From Phenylobacterium sp. (GTDB taxonomy: Bacteria > Pseudomonadota > Alphaproteobacteria > Caulobacterales > Caulobacteraceae): a stretch of 64,000 nucleotides of DNA. How positions within the stretch are numbered: the stretch's first letter is position 1; each line of letters starts with the position of its first letter. The stretch lies in NCBI GenBank assembly GCA_020402745.1, contig JADBYZ010000025.1:1-64000 (forward strand), read 5' to 3'. A program made the position numbers and the translations under genes. Shown in pieces: positions 35,736-45,797 of this stretch. The notes below the pieces were generated by a model. The model did not search any database, was not told where the DNA came from, and saw only the letters and a list, made by a program, of their open reading frames with translations.

Positions 35736-38150
35736 TCACCACTTGTGAGTTGCCTTCGCCCGGACGAGGGCGGTGTCGCTGTCGCCGAAGGCCATTTCCC
35801 TCGGGCCCCGGGCGGGCAGGGGCGCCAGCTGGGCGGGCCAACTTCCCGAGCGGGCCAGGGTGCGGACCTCAAGGGCGCCCGGACCCGCCGGCTGGAACTC
35901 AATGACCAGGGTCTCTGGCGGCGCCTGCAGGCGGATCCGGTTCCAGACCCCCGGAGCGGCCAGGAGGCCGGCGGGCCGTCCGTTGACCGTGACCGCCGTC
36001 GCCAGGGTGTTGCTGCGCAGGTCCAGGGTCAGTTCGGCGGCGTCGACCGGCGCCCGGATCACCAGCCGCTGGCGGTCATCGCCGAGGCCGGAAAGGGACG
36101 TCTCAGCGCCCTTCAGGGGCGCCGGGCGGGCGGGAGCCGCCCAGAAGTCCCTGCGCGCGACCAGCTCGTCCGTGGTCCGGGAGGGCCGTCCGCCATCACG
36201 GGCAAGGACGTCGGCCGTCCACTTCGAAAGTCGCGGCTCTGTGGAGATCAGCAGGGCTCCGGCGGCGCCCGCGTCCTGGAGGTGCTGGACAATCGTGACC
36301 TGGGGATATCGCTCGCTCCACGGCGGGCTCATCCGAAGGAAGATGGCGAGGCCGAGGCCCGCGGCCAGCATCCCGGCGGCAACAAGCCCGGCCTGGACCT
36401 GCCTCTGATCGGGCTCCGTGGCGTCGTGGGCGAGGGGCCAGAGGCAGAGGGCGGCGAGCCAGACGAAGAGGGCGAGCACGGCGGGCAGGTCGAGCCCCAG
36501 GAAGACGCCGTGGGCGTATCCCAGGATCCAGGCGGTCACCGGCGTCGCGACCAGGGCTCCCGCAACGAGTGTGATCCAGGACCGGGGGCTGGCGCCGAGC
36601 GTTGTCACGGCGGCCAGCAGGCTGGCCGCCAGCAGGGGCCAGGCGACCAGGAAGGCGGCCGCGGGGGCGACCACTTGCAGCGCCAGGGCGACCACCAGGC
36701 CGGTCAGCAGCATCCCGGTCCAGGCCGGAGCCACCCGCACAGGGGGCCCGAAGGTCATGAAGCCCGCGACGGCGGCGGCGACGCCCAGGGCCACGGCGGC
36801 GATGTCCCATCCGAAAGGAAGGGCCGCGGCGCCGGCGGCCAGGGCCAGGGCTCCGGCTTGAAGGCGGCTCCGTCCTCGCGCCGTGAAGCGCGGCGCCAGT
36901 AACAGGACGCCCAGGCCAATGAGCAGGAGGGCCGTCTCCCAGGTCGTCACGGGGGCTAGGAGCGATCTCTGCTCGAGGAAGCCGGCCCCCTCCGTCGCCA
37001 CCCGGCGCGCCAGGTGCATCAGGGCGCCCGAGAGGAGAAGGATGTAGACGGCGGCGCCTGCGCCGCGGACCACGCCGGGGGCGTCAAGGAGGCCGTTTCG
37101 GCGAGCGTTGCGGACGGTGAGGGCCAGCAGGCCTGCGCAGCCGGCAAGGACCAGCCAGCCCATAGCTGCGGGATAGGCGATCAGCAGGTCCCCGAAGACA
37201 TGGGAAAAGACCTGGTCTGGCCCCCTAGCCGGCAGGGTGGGGGACTGGGAAAGGTCCAGCGCGACCGCCGTGACCTGGTCGCCCATGTGCTGGAGGCTTC
37301 CGGGGTCCAGGTTGGCGGGGGTCGATGTGGCGGCGTGGTAGTCGAACTGCCGGCCGATGAAGGCGAAGTTCAGGCCATCGACCCGCGCGGCCCGGGAAAC
37401 GGTGAAGTCGGTGTCGTTCGGCATCGCCGAGTAGAGCAGGACCGAGAGGGAGGAGGCTGAGGGCCGGCTGGCCGTCCGCTGCAGGAGGTCGATGGTCCCC
37501 TGGTTCCGGTCGCCGGTCTGGAACATCTGCACCTGGCCGCCGCCACCCCTCGCCTCCATGTTGACCAGGAAGCCGATGCGGCCGGCCAGGGGATGGCGGG
37601 CGAAAAAGGCCTCCGCGCCCAGGAGCCCGGCCTCCTCGCCATCCGTGATGAGAAAGATGACGTCCCGCGCGGGCGTTCCGCGCGCCTTCAGAACCCGGGC
37701 TATCTCCAGCGCAGCGGCGACGCCAGCCGCGTCATCGGCGGCCCCAGGCGAGCCGGGCACGCTGTCGTAATGCGCCATCAGAGCGAGGGCGGGCGCAGAC
37801 CGGTTGCGTCCGGGAAGGACCCCGATGATGTTCTCGATCCGGCCGCCGAGGAAGACGGGTTGCTTAATCAGCGTGACCTTGCGGAGGCTGAGGTCGGACT
37901 GGACCTGGGGCGAAAGGCCCAGGGCGGTCATGCGGGAGACGATGTAGTCGCGCGCCCGGGCGTTCTCCACGGAGCCGGTGGGATGGGGCTCCCTGGCGAT
38001 CACGCCCACGTCCGTCAGCGCCCGGCCCGCAGAGAAGACCTCCGCCGGCGCAGTCGCCGGCTTTGGCGACGGCGGTCTGGCCGCAACCAGGGCCAGGATC
38101 AGCGCGACGACCAGGGTGAGGCCGAGAACGGCGAGCCGGTTCATCTTCAT
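35736..38150 (-). CDS. M28 family metallopeptidase with C-terminal membrane domain
   Basis: An 804-residue protein. An N-terminal signal anchor (about 5-24) is followed by an M28 zinc aminopeptidase domain with ligands in LMAHYDSVPGSPGAADDAAG (His and Asp), TDGEEAGLLGAEA (Glu pair), NMEARGGGG and FDYHAATSTPANLD (His). From about residue 330 to 630 there are some nine hydrophobic helices, then a soluble C-terminal domain of about 170 residues. The order (peptidase, membrane bundle, soluble end) resembles eukaryotic FXNA/ERMP1 and vacuolar Pff1-type proteins. The peptidase probably acts in the periplasm. Its substrate is unknown. Confidence 0.88.
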   Translation of the reverse strand: MKMNRLAVLGLTLVVALILALVAARPPSPKPATAPAEVFSAGRALTDVGVIAREPHPTGSVENARARDYIVSRMTALGLSPQVQSDLSLRKVTLIKQPVFLGGRIENIIGVLPGRNRSAPALALMAHYDSVPGSPGAADDAAGVAAALEIARVLKARGTPARDVIFLITDGEEAGLLGAEAFFARHPLAGRIGFLVNMEARGGGGQVQMFQTGDRNQGTIDLLQRTASRPSASSLSVLLYSAMPNDTDFTVSRAARVDGLNFAFIGRQFDYHAATSTPANLDPGSLQHMGDQVTAVALDLSQSPTLPARGPDQVFSHVFGDLLIAYPAAMGWLVLAGCAGLLALTVRNARRNGLLDAPGVVRGAGAAVYILLLSGALMHLARRVATEGAGFLEQRSLLAPVTTWETALLLIGLGVLLLAPRFTARGRSRLQAGALALAAGAAALPFGWDIAAVALGVAAAVAGFMTFGPPVRVAPAWTGMLLTGLVVALALQVVAPAAAFLVAWPLLAASLLAAVTTLGASPRSWITLVAGALVATPVTAWILGYAHGVFLGLDLPAVLALFVWLAALCLWPLAHDATEPDQRQVQAGLVAAGMLAAGLGLAIFLRMSPPWSERYPQVTIVQHLQDAGAAGALLISTEPRLSKWTADVLARDGGRPSRTTDELVARRDFWAAPARPAPLKGAETSLSGLGDDRQRLVIRAPVDAAELTLDLRSNTLATAVTVNGRPAGLLAAPGVWNRIRLQAPPETLVIEFQPAGPGALEVRTLARSGSWPAQLAPLPARGPREMAFGDSDTALVRAKATHKW

Positions 38151-38199
38151 TTCCCTCCCCCGGGAACGACGGCCGAACTTATCGCGGCGTCCGCCGGAA

Positions 38200-38227
38200 A
38201 CAAGAACGCCCGCCTTGCGGGCGGGCG
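38200..38227 (-). terminator. Intrinsic terminator downstream of ctrA
   Basis: On the minus strand a perfect 8-bp stem CGCCCGCC/GGCGGGCG (38207-38214 with 38220-38227) with a 5-nt loop is followed by TTCTTGT. It separates ctrA from the M28 peptidase gene, whose start is 50 nt further on. Confidence 0.7.
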
Positions 38228-38253
38228 CTCATAGACCATGTCGGGTCCTGAGG

Positions 38254-38949
<696 letters not shown>

Positions 38950-38981
38950 ACCTGCCTCCTTGCCCCTCTCGCTCCAGCCCT

Positions 38982-39137
38982 GATTCGGTTCTCGATAGGG
39001 GCCAGCAGCATCACCCTGCCAGACGGTTAATTTAAGAAAGGTTAACGTCGGTAACCTTGACGGCGAAATCGTTAACCCGCTTCGCGAATCACCGGCAAGG
39101 CGAACTTCGGTGAAGCGTCCTGCTGGTCGGTTGAATC
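38982..39137 (-). promoter_or_regulatory. ctrA control region: three GANTC sites and TTAA motifs
   Basis: CcrM-type GANTC sites occur at 38982-38986 (GATTC), 39086-39090 (GAATC) and 39133-39137 (GAATC). A pair TTAA-N6-TTAAC (39032-39046) lies in an A/T-rich patch with further TTAA copies at 39027 and near 39072. In Caulobacter the ctrA promoters are controlled by CcrM methylation, GcrA and CtrA itself; the motif cluster fits that, although the TTAA spacing is one base short of the usual N7. Confidence 0.6.
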
Positions 39138-39253
39138 TTTTGTGATTGGACAAACAAGGCGAACGCATGTGGCTCGCCCGGACTGGCGCAGGGCGCGCTA
39201 AGGCCCATATTTGTGCGATCCGGCGGGTGGGCCGGCGCTTGGGAGACCCGCAA

Positions 39254-39514
39254 ATGTCCTCGGATCTGGACGCCGATCCCGGTCCTGTGATCCTGGCCGA
39301 GGCCGGGGCCGGCCTGTCTCTCTCGGAGCGTTGCAGCGAAGCAGATCTCTCTGCGCCACTGGAAGCGCTGCCGCCTCAACCGTTCAGTCTGTCAGATGAG
39401 GTGCGTCTTCATCCTGGCCGAAGCCTAGGCGCTGTGCTTCTTGGAGGGGTGGCGCTGGGCTTCATTCTGGGCCGAACGCTTGGCCATCTGAAGACGGGGC
39501 CCCAGAGAGTCTGA
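39254..39514 (+). CDS. Hypothetical protein with C-terminal glycine-rich membrane segment
   Basis: An 86-residue frame starting [10 protein letters not shown]. The first 55 residues are acidic and polar. Near the end is one hydrophobic glycine-rich segment, [20 protein letters not shown] (about 58-77), that could be a single transmembrane helix or glycine zipper. It lies between ctrA (divergent) and fliI (same strand, 86 nt downstream), so it may share CtrA-type control. No family recognised; an upstream in-frame ATG at 39146 exists but lies in the shared promoter region. Confidence 0.5.
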   Translation: MSSDLDADPGPVILAEAGAGLSLSERCSEADLSAPLEALPPQPFSLSDEVRLHPGRSLGAVLLGGVALGFILGRTLGHLKTGPQRV

Positions 39515-39600
39515 GGCGGGCTTCTGGATGCCGTCTTCACAGCCGATTAAGCCTGTAGGAAACAAGCTGCAGAGATGAGTCGCCTCCTGGAGTCCGAGAC

Positions 39601-40938
39601 TTGCAGAATCTGGTTGAGGCCGTCGAGAAGCTGGATCCGTTAGTGGTGACCGGACGGGTCGCGGCCGTCTCGGGCCTGCTCATTGAGGCCCGCGGCGGCA
39701 TGACTCGCTTGGCGGTTGGCGCACGGGCCGCGATCCAGAGAAGAGGTGCCCCGCCCCTTCCGGCGGAGGTTGTCGGCTTTCGCGACAAGCGGGCCCTCCT
39801 AATGCCCTTTGGACCCGTTGAAGGCGTTGCGCCCGGAGCGGTGATCCAGATCGAAACCGAGGGCTCCAGTGTCCGGCCGACGACGGCTTGGCTGGGGCGG
39901 ATTGTAAATGCCTTCGGAGAGCCGATTGACGGAAAGGGGCCGCTGCCCCGGGGGCTCGCCGCCTATCCGCTTCGGGCCGCCCCTCCGCCCGCCCACGCGC
40001 GAGATCGAGTCGGAGCCCGCCTCGACCTCGGGGTCCGCTCCATGAATGTCTTCACGACCTGCTGTCGCGGGCAGCGCCTCGGAGTCTTTGCAGGATCCGG
40101 CGTCGGTAAGTCCGTCCTGCTTTCGATGCTCGCCCGCCAATCCGAATGTGACGCTGTCGTCGTCGGGCTGATCGGAGAACGAGGCCGAGAGGTGCGTGAG
40201 TTCATCGAGGAGACCTTGGGCGAAGAGGGCCTCAGGCGCGCGGTGGTCGTCGTCGCCACCTCCGATGAACCGGCCCTTAAGAGACGTCAGGCGGCCTACA
40301 TGACCCTTGCGATCGCCGAGTACATGCGAGATCAGGACCTGGAAGTCCTTTGTCTCATGGACTCCGTGACGCGCTTCGCCATGGCGCAGCGCGAGATCGG
40401 CCTGGCGGCGGGTGAGCCGCCGACCACGAAGGGCTACACCCCGACGGTGTTCACCGAGCTCCCCAAGCTGCTTGAGCGCGCGGGTCCTGGGCCGATCCGT
40501 CCTGATGGGGCGAGGGCAGGGCCCATCACGGGCCTCTTCACGGTTTTGGTGGACGGGGATGACCACAATGAGCCCATCGCTGATGCTGTGCGGGGCATTC
40601 TCGACGGCCACATCGTCATGGAGCGCGCCATTGCTGAGCGGGGCCGCTTCCCCGCCATCAACGTCCTGAAGTCCATCAGCCGGACCATGCCGGGCTGTCA
40701 GGACACCCGCGAGCGGGAGATCGTCAGGGATGCGCGCCAGGTTCTCTCAGCCTACGCCAACATGGAGGAGCTGATCCGGATCGGCGCCTACAGGACCGGC
40801 TCTGATCCGCTCGTCGACAGAGCGATCACTCTGAACCCGGCGGTGGAGGCCTTCCTGGGTCAGGACAAGGATGAGGTGACCAGCCTCTCGGACTCATTCT
40901 CGCGCCTTGAGCAGATTCTCTCGAGCGTCGCCTCGTGA
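39601..40938 (+). CDS. fliI: Flagellum-specific ATPase FliI
   Basis: A 445-residue F1-beta-like ATPase of the flagellar type III export apparatus. Walker A GSGVGKS is near 165-171 ([18 protein letters not shown]), Walker B in [21 protein letters not shown], and [18 protein letters not shown] is the family block. The start appears to be TTG with a TGGAG element upstream; no in-frame ATG lies nearby. It works with FliH (46.4 kb) and FliJ (next gene, overlapping by 4 nt). Confidence 0.95.
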   Translation: MQNLVEAVEKLDPLVVTGRVAAVSGLLIEARGGMTRLAVGARAAIQRRGAPPLPAEVVGFRDKRALLMPFGPVEGVAPGAVIQIETEGSSVRPTTAWLGRIVNAFGEPIDGKGPLPRGLAAYPLRAAPPPAHARDRVGARLDLGVRSMNVFTTCCRGQRLGVFAGSGVGKSVLLSMLARQSECDAVVVGLIGERGREVREFIEETLGEEGLRRAVVVVATSDEPALKRRQAAYMTLAIAEYMRDQDLEVLCLMDSVTRFAMAQREIGLAAGEPPTTKGYTPTVFTELPKLLERAGPGPIRPDGARAGPITGLFTVLVDGDDHNEPIADAVRGILDGHIVMERAIAERGRFPAINVLKSISRTMPGCQDTREREIVRDARQVLSAYANMEELIRIGAYRTGSDPLVDRAITLNPAVEAFLGQDKDEVTSLSDSFSRLEQILSSVAS

Positions 40939-41363
40939 GCTGGGAGCAGAGCCTGATCCGGATCTCCGGCTATGAGGTTGAGACTCGACAGAAGCGTCTC
41001 GCAGAAGTCGTTACTCGGCGGGAGGCCGCCGAGATGCGGCTCGTGATGCTGGAGGCTGAGATCGAGGCTGAGATCGCCTACATCCGAAGTGACCCCCTCG
41101 CCGCCTTTCACCAGGCGGCATATCTGGCCGAAAGCAAGGCGCGGCGGGGCAGAATGCTCTCCGAGATCGACACGGTCCTGACGGAGGAGCTGGGGGCCCG
41201 CGACGCTCTTGCGGAGGCCTTTGAGGCTCAGAAGAAGTACGAACATGTTGCAGCAGGCATCGCGCAGAGACGTGCGCTAGAGGTCGCCCGACGTGAGACT
41301 GCAGAGCTGGACGAACTGGGCATTCGCCAGGCGAGCCGACCACCAGCTGGCGCGAGCGGATAG
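40935..41363 (+). CDS. fliJ: Flagellar export chaperone FliJ
   Basis: A 142-residue, almost wholly helical coiled-coil protein ([20 protein letters not shown] through [20 protein letters not shown]), as expected for FliJ, the gamma-like stalk of the FliI ATPase ring. The sequence is poorly conserved, as is normal for FliJ, so the call rests on length, coiled coil and position. The GTG start overlaps the fliI stop. Confidence 0.85.
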   Translation: MSWEQSLIRISGYEVETRQKRLAEVVTRREAAEMRLVMLEAEIEAEIAYIRSDPLAAFHQAAYLAESKARRGRMLSEIDTVLTEELGARDALAEAFEAQKKYEHVAAGIAQRRALEVARRETAELDELGIRQASRPPAGASG

Positions 41364-41738
41364 CTAATCGCTGGCTGTCGGAGGGGTCAGATCGGAATCG
41401 CTTGCCCGACGCAGGGCGTGGATGTCGTCGCTGAGGCGGAAAAGCGCGACATACAGTTCACAGAAGGCCCGCCAGAGCAGGGCCAGAATCCCGATCACCA
41501 ATGCCCCGCCGACCAGCACGCCGATGCCCAGAAGGAAGCCGAAGGGGGATTGCTCGCGAAGCGCTACGCCCACGGCCGTGCCGATGAAGCCAAAACCGAC
41601 CAATGCGGTGATGCCAAGGCCCGACCAGTAGATGAGATGGATCACCTGCCGGGTCATGAGGGTCTCGAAGGACATCAGCTCCCAGAGCAGGTCGGGGGTA
41701 AACCTTGCCGGCCGGCTATTCGGTTTCAGGTCAAACAT
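41364..41738 (-). CDS. DUF4282 family membrane protein
   Basis: A 124-residue protein with the DUF4282 pattern: a short cytoplasmic start (LWELMSFETLMTRQVIHLIYW), two transmembrane helices (about 34-58 and 66-90), and a conserved amphipathic end with WRAFCELYVALFRLSDDIHALR. Function is unknown. The gene converges on fliJ with no gap. It is flanked upstream by the repeat element at 41787-41898. Confidence 0.8.
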   Translation of the reverse strand: MFDLKPNSRPARFTPDLLWELMSFETLMTRQVIHLIYWSGLGITALVGFGFIGTAVGVALREQSPFGFLLGIGVLVGGALVIGILALLWRAFCELYVALFRLSDDIHALRRASDSDLTPPTASD

Positions 41739-41786
41739 CAGCTTTCCATGGGCTGGACGGCGCCGGCGCGGGAGGCGTTTTCGCTA

Positions 41787-41898
41787 AGCCTGCTTCCTTC
41801 AGGCGAAGTATCTGAAGGGGAAAACAGGCTGTAAATCCAATATGTTAAATCAGTTTTCGATCCGATAACCGGTTCCCACTTAGCGGAACATGATCTAG
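41787..41898 (+). repeat. Dispersed hairpin-plus-tail repeat, copy 1
   Basis: A hairpin with stem AGCCTGCTTCCTTCAG / CTGAAGG...ACAGGCT (41787-41830) is followed by an AT-rich tail and TTTCGATCCGATAACCGG, ending near GATCTAG. The same order of parts occurs inverted at 59391-59474. It is intergenic, between the 3' end of flhA and the start of the DUF4282 gene. Elements with GATCCGATAACCGGTTCCCACT-like cores are familiar in alphaproteobacterial intergenic DNA (general knowledge). Confidence 0.65.
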
Positions 41899-41949
41899 CA
41901 GCACCTCGGTCGGCCTGCAACAAGGGTGGCGGTGATCGGTCGGCGCCCG

Positions 41950-44049
41950 TCATATCACGCCCACTGTCTTCAAACGGGTTCGCGGGTGAACTTCATTCTG
42001 GCTCATGACCGGGGTTTGACCCCGGAACCGCTCGATGAGCGAGCGGACGAAGGGGCGGATGCCCGGGCTGGTCAGCAGCACGGGGGACTCCCCGGTCTGG
42101 GCCGCCCGCTCGAAGGCTTCACCCACAGAACGGATGAACTCCTGAAGTCGCGAAGGGGCCATGGAGAGTTGTCGATCCTCACCCGTTCCCACCAGCGACT
42201 CGGCGAAAGCCGACTCCCACTCCGGTGAGAGAGTGACGATCGGCAGGGCGCCGTCGTCGCCGCGGTGGGCGAAGCACAGTTGCCGGCTCAGCCGGGTCCG
42301 GACCTGCTCGACCAGATTTGTCAGGGAGCCGCTGTGCGGCGCCGCTTCGCTCAAACCCTCCAGGATGGAGGCCAGGTCGCGGATCGAGACACGTTCGCGC
42401 AGCAGGGCTTGAAGGACGCGCTGGATGGTTGTCACCGACACGACCGATGGAATGATGTCGTCGACAAGTTTCTTCTGTTCCGCCGGCATGTCGCGGAGCA
42501 GCTTCTGGACTTCCGCGTACGAAAGCAGGTCCGGCATGTTGTCCTTGAGGATCTCGGTCAGGTGTGTGGTCAGCACCGTCGCAGGGTCAACCACGGTATA
42601 GCCGCGGAACGCCGCCTCTTCCCTCAGTCCTTCCTCTATCCAGGTCGCCGGCAGGCCGAAGGCAGGCTCTCGCATGTGTTCGCCCGGGAGCTCGACCTGT
42701 CCTCCGCGTGGGTCCATCGCCATCAGCGAGCCGAGGCGGACCTCGCCGACTCCGGCCTCCAGCTCCTTGATGCGGATGAGGTAGTTCTGCGATCCCAGCC
42801 TCATGTTGTCGAGGATTCGCACTGGCGGCATGACAAAGCCGTACTCAGACGCCAGCGTCTTGCGAAGGGCCTTGATCTGATCGGTCAGTCGCCGGCCCTC
42901 AAGATCGTTGATCAGCGGCAGAAGGCCGTATCCCAGCTCGATCTTGATCTCGTCGATGGCCAGGGTCTGGCTGATGGGCTCCTCTGTATCCTGCGGCGCG
43001 CCCCCTGGATCCTCAACGCCGAGCATCTCGGCGAGGGGGACGGCTGAGGATCGTCGCCAGGCGAGAACGGCGGCGCCGATCGAGAGTGCGGCAAAAGGAA
43101 GGACCGGCATGCCGGGAATGAGGGCGAGGACACCGGAAGCGGCCGACACCATGCCCAGGCTGATCGGATTCATCGCCAGCTGGGTCACCAGGGCCTGGTC
43201 GGTCGAGCCGTCCACACCCGCGTTGGAAACCAGGAAGCCAGCGGCGATGGAGACGATCAGGGCCGGAATCTGCGTCACCAGGCCGTCGCCGATCGTCAGG
43301 AGGGTATAGGTCGAGGCGGCCTCGCCGATCGGCATTTCATGCTGGAAGACACCGATCAGGATTCCGCCGATGATGTTGATGGCGACAATGATCAGACCGG
43401 CGATCGCATCGCCACGCACGAACTTGGAGGCGCCGTCCATCGAGCCGAAGAAGGTCGATTCCTGCTCCAGCTCTTTTCGCCGGCGACGGGACTCGTCCTG
43501 GTCGATAAGGCCTGCGGAGAGGTCGGCGTCGATGGCCATCTGTTTGCCCGGCAGCGAGTCCAGGGTGAACCGCGCGGCGACTTCGGCAATCCGGCCGGAG
43601 CCCTTAGTGATGACGATAAAGTTCACGATCACCAGGATGGCGAAGACGATGATGCCGATCGTGAAGCTGCCGCCGGTCATCAGGCGACCGAAAGCTTCAA
43701 TCACCTGTCCGGCGCCATGCACGCCCTCGTGGCCATGAGCCAGGATAAGCCTTGTCGACGCCACGTTCAGCGCGAGGCGGAACAGGGTGGTGACCAGCAG
43801 GACGGTCGGGAAGGACGTGAATTCCAGCGGCTTCTTGATGAACAGGGACGTCATCAGGATCAGAATGGACGAGGCTAGGGAGATCGCCAGCAAGGCGTCC
43901 AGCAGGAAGGCCGGAACGGGAATGATCAGCAGGACCAGGACAGCGATGACGCCCAGGGCAAGGGCTACCTCGCCCCGGACCAGCCACTTGATCATCTGGT
44001 TCGGCGTCAGTCGCCGCGGGGAAGGCCGGGCCAGGATTGCGTCGGACAC
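41950..44049 (-). CDS. flhA: Flagellar export gate protein FlhA
   Basis: A 699-residue protein. About eight transmembrane helices occupy residues 20-330, with the FHIPEP-region equivalents FVVITKGSGRIAEVAARFTL and LPGKQMAIDADLSAGLI. A large cytoplasmic docking domain follows (about 360-699), with LINDLEGRRLTDQIKALRKTL and TIQRVLQALLRERVSIRDL. FlhA forms the nonameric ring that receives export substrates. It lies 11 nt downstream of flbD on the same strand. Confidence 0.96.
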   Translation of the reverse strand: MSDAILARPSPRRLTPNQMIKWLVRGEVALALGVIAVLVLLIIPVPAFLLDALLAISLASSILILMTSLFIKKPLEFTSFPTVLLVTTLFRLALNVASTRLILAHGHEGVHGAGQVIEAFGRLMTGGSFTIGIIVFAILVIVNFIVITKGSGRIAEVAARFTLDSLPGKQMAIDADLSAGLIDQDESRRRRKELEQESTFFGSMDGASKFVRGDAIAGLIIVAINIIGGILIGVFQHEMPIGEAASTYTLLTIGDGLVTQIPALIVSIAAGFLVSNAGVDGSTDQALVTQLAMNPISLGMVSAASGVLALIPGMPVLPFAALSIGAAVLAWRRSSAVPLAEMLGVEDPGGAPQDTEEPISQTLAIDEIKIELGYGLLPLINDLEGRRLTDQIKALRKTLASEYGFVMPPVRILDNMRLGSQNYLIRIKELEAGVGEVRLGSLMAMDPRGGQVELPGEHMREPAFGLPATWIEEGLREEAAFRGYTVVDPATVLTTHLTEILKDNMPDLLSYAEVQKLLRDMPAEQKKLVDDIIPSVVSVTTIQRVLQALLRERVSIRDLASILEGLSEAAPHSGSLTNLVEQVRTRLSRQLCFAHRGDDGALPIVTLSPEWESAFAESLVGTGEDRQLSMAPSRLQEFIRSVGEAFERAAQTGESPVLLTSPGIRPFVRSLIERFRGQTPVMSQNEVHPRTRLKTVGVI

Positions 44050-44060
44050 GTATCCGCTCC

Positions 44061-45428
44061 TTAAGCTGCGCTCGCGCCCATCTGCGGGGCGGGAACATTC
44101 ACACCCGCCTCGGCGTACTCCTTGAGTTTGTTCCTGAGCGTCCGGATCGAGATCCCGAGGATATTCGCCGCGTGGGTGCGGTTACCGAGGCAGTGCTCCA
44201 GGGTCTCAATGATCAGCTGCTGTTCCATGGCCGCTACGGTCTGTCCCACAAACCCCCGGGAGACCGCCTCCGCCGCGCTGGCGGCGGCCTGCGCGGTCCG
44301 CGCTGCGGGGTCTGCGGGGCCAAGCGGCTGGCCGTCCGGAAGTCGAACGGCCGCTTCGTCGATCTCCGGGCCGTTCGCAAGGAGAACGGCGCGGTGCATG
44401 GCGTTCTCCAGCTCCCGGACATTGCCCGGCCATTTGTGAGCCAGAAGCCTTCGACGCGATTCTGCAGAAAGGGTCTTTTCGGGAAGGCCGTTTGCGGCAG
44501 CGTACTTGCGAATAAAGAACTCTGCCATTGGGAGGACGTCGCCTGGCCTCTCACGCAGCGGCGGCAGCCGCAGGTTCACCACGTTGAGCCGGTAGAGAAG
44601 ATCCTCACGGAAGGCGCCCTCCCGAACCGCCTGAACCAGATCGCGGTTTGAGGTCGCCAGGATCCGGATGTCCACCTTGACGGGCTGTGAACCACCGACC
44701 CGGTCGATCTCCCGCTCCTGAATCGCCCGGAGAAGCTTGGCCTGCAGTCGGGCGTCCATTTCTGAGATTTCGTCCAGGAGCAGGGTGCCCCCATTGGCTT
44801 CCTCGAACTTACCGATCCGGCGGGCGAGGGCGCCGGTGAAGGCGCCCTTCTCATGGCCGAAGAGTTCACTTTCGAGCAGGTTTTCGGGGATCGCCGCGCA
44901 ATTCACGGAAATGAAGGGTTTGCTGCTCCGGCGGGACTTCTGATGGACATGACGGGCGACCACCTCCTTGCCCGAACCGCTTTCACCCGTGATCAGGATG
45001 GAGGCCTCCGACGGGGCTACCTGTTCGGCCATGGCGATCACAGCCCGCATCGCGGCGTCTCCTGCAATCATAGGGCGGTTGTCATCGGACACCGCGGCCA
45101 GGACAGCTGCGATCATCTCGGCATCGGGCGGTAGCGGAATAAACTCCTTGGCGCCGGCCCGAATGGCGTCCGCCGCCTTACGAGCATCGGGATCGACGCC
45201 GCAGGCGACGACGGGCGCCCGGATGCGTTCGGCTTCGTTGGCGGCGATGAGCGCACCGATGTCGAGGTTGTAGTCCACCAGCAGGAGGTCGGCGCCTTGA
45301 CCTGCCCTCAGCGCGTGGGTCGCTGCGGCTATGGTCTCCACATGGCTGACCTTGGCTCCCTGCGACATCGCCATCTTAACAGCGGCCGCCATTTGCCCAT
45401 TCAGTTGTCCGACGACCAGAAGTCGCAT
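44061..45428 (-). CDS. flbD: Sigma54-dependent flagellar regulator FlbD
   Basis: A 455-residue bacterial enhancer-binding protein. The N-terminal receiver-like domain (1-115) is degenerate: it starts LLVVGQLNG with no acidic pair, though an Asp remains in LLLVDYNLD. The AAA+ domain (about 125-365) has ITGESGSGKE, the sigma54-contacting loop GAFTGA and GGTLLLDEISEMD. A Fis-type HTH lies at the end (LGNRTHAANILGISIRTLRN). In Caulobacter FlbD activates late flagellar genes with sigma54 and represses fliF, gated by FliX; FliX is not in this window. Confidence 0.95.
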   Translation of the reverse strand: MRLLVVGQLNGQMAAAVKMAMSQGAKVSHVETIAAATHALRAGQGADLLLVDYNLDIGALIAANEAERIRAPVVACGVDPDARKAADAIRAGAKEFIPLPPDAEMIAAVLAAVSDDNRPMIAGDAAMRAVIAMAEQVAPSEASILITGESGSGKEVVARHVHQKSRRSSKPFISVNCAAIPENLLESELFGHEKGAFTGALARRIGKFEEANGGTLLLDEISEMDARLQAKLLRAIQEREIDRVGGSQPVKVDIRILATSNRDLVQAVREGAFREDLLYRLNVVNLRLPPLRERPGDVLPMAEFFIRKYAAANGLPEKTLSAESRRRLLAHKWPGNVRELENAMHRAVLLANGPEIDEAAVRLPDGQPLGPADPAARTAQAAASAAEAVSRGFVGQTVAAMEQQLIIETLEHCLGNRTHAANILGISIRTLRNKLKEYAEAGVNVPAPQMGASAA

Positions 45429-45458
45429 GTGTCAGTCTCCGTTGCGGTCTCCGGGTCG

Positions 45459-45791
45459 TCAGACCTGGGTGTCGCCGTCCTTGATGATTTCCGTCATGGT
45501 GACGCCCAGGCGTTCATCAACGATGACGACCTCTCCGCGCGCCACGAGGCGGTTGTTGACGTAGATATCGATAGCCTCGCCAACCCGGCGATCCAGGTCG
45601 AGCACACTCCCCGAGTTGAGCTGGAGCAGCTGGGAAACGCTGAGCGTGGCGCGCCCGAGGACCGCCGAGATGGAAACCGGGACATCGAAGATCGGGGCGA
45701 GGTCCGTCGCCGTCTTCTCGCCCTCGTCCGCGCCCGGTCCAGCGTCGGCGTCAGGCCCCAACTCATCGAGCTCGAGTTCGTTCTCACTCAT
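45459..45791 (-). CDS. fliN: Flagellar motor switch protein FliN
   Basis: A 110-residue protein. An acidic N-terminal stretch (about 1-30) precedes the SpoA/FliN domain with VPVSISAVLGRATLSVSQLL, VLDLDRRVGEAIDIYVNNRL and GEVVIVDERLGVTMTEII. It is part of the C-ring that sets rotation direction. It lies 6 nt downstream of fliH and 30 nt upstream of flbD, all one operon. Confidence 0.94.
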   Translation of the reverse strand: MSENELELDELGPDADAGPGADEGEKTATDLAPIFDVPVSISAVLGRATLSVSQLLQLNSGSVLDLDRRVGEAIDIYVNNRLVARGEVVIVDERLGVTMTEIIKDGDTQV

Positions 45792-45797
45792 GATGTC

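Noticed and set aside
44061..45428. NtrC-type nitrogen regulator instead of FlbD
   Set aside because: The receiver is degenerate without the acidic pair and the gene is embedded between fliN and flhA, which is the Caulobacter flbD position.
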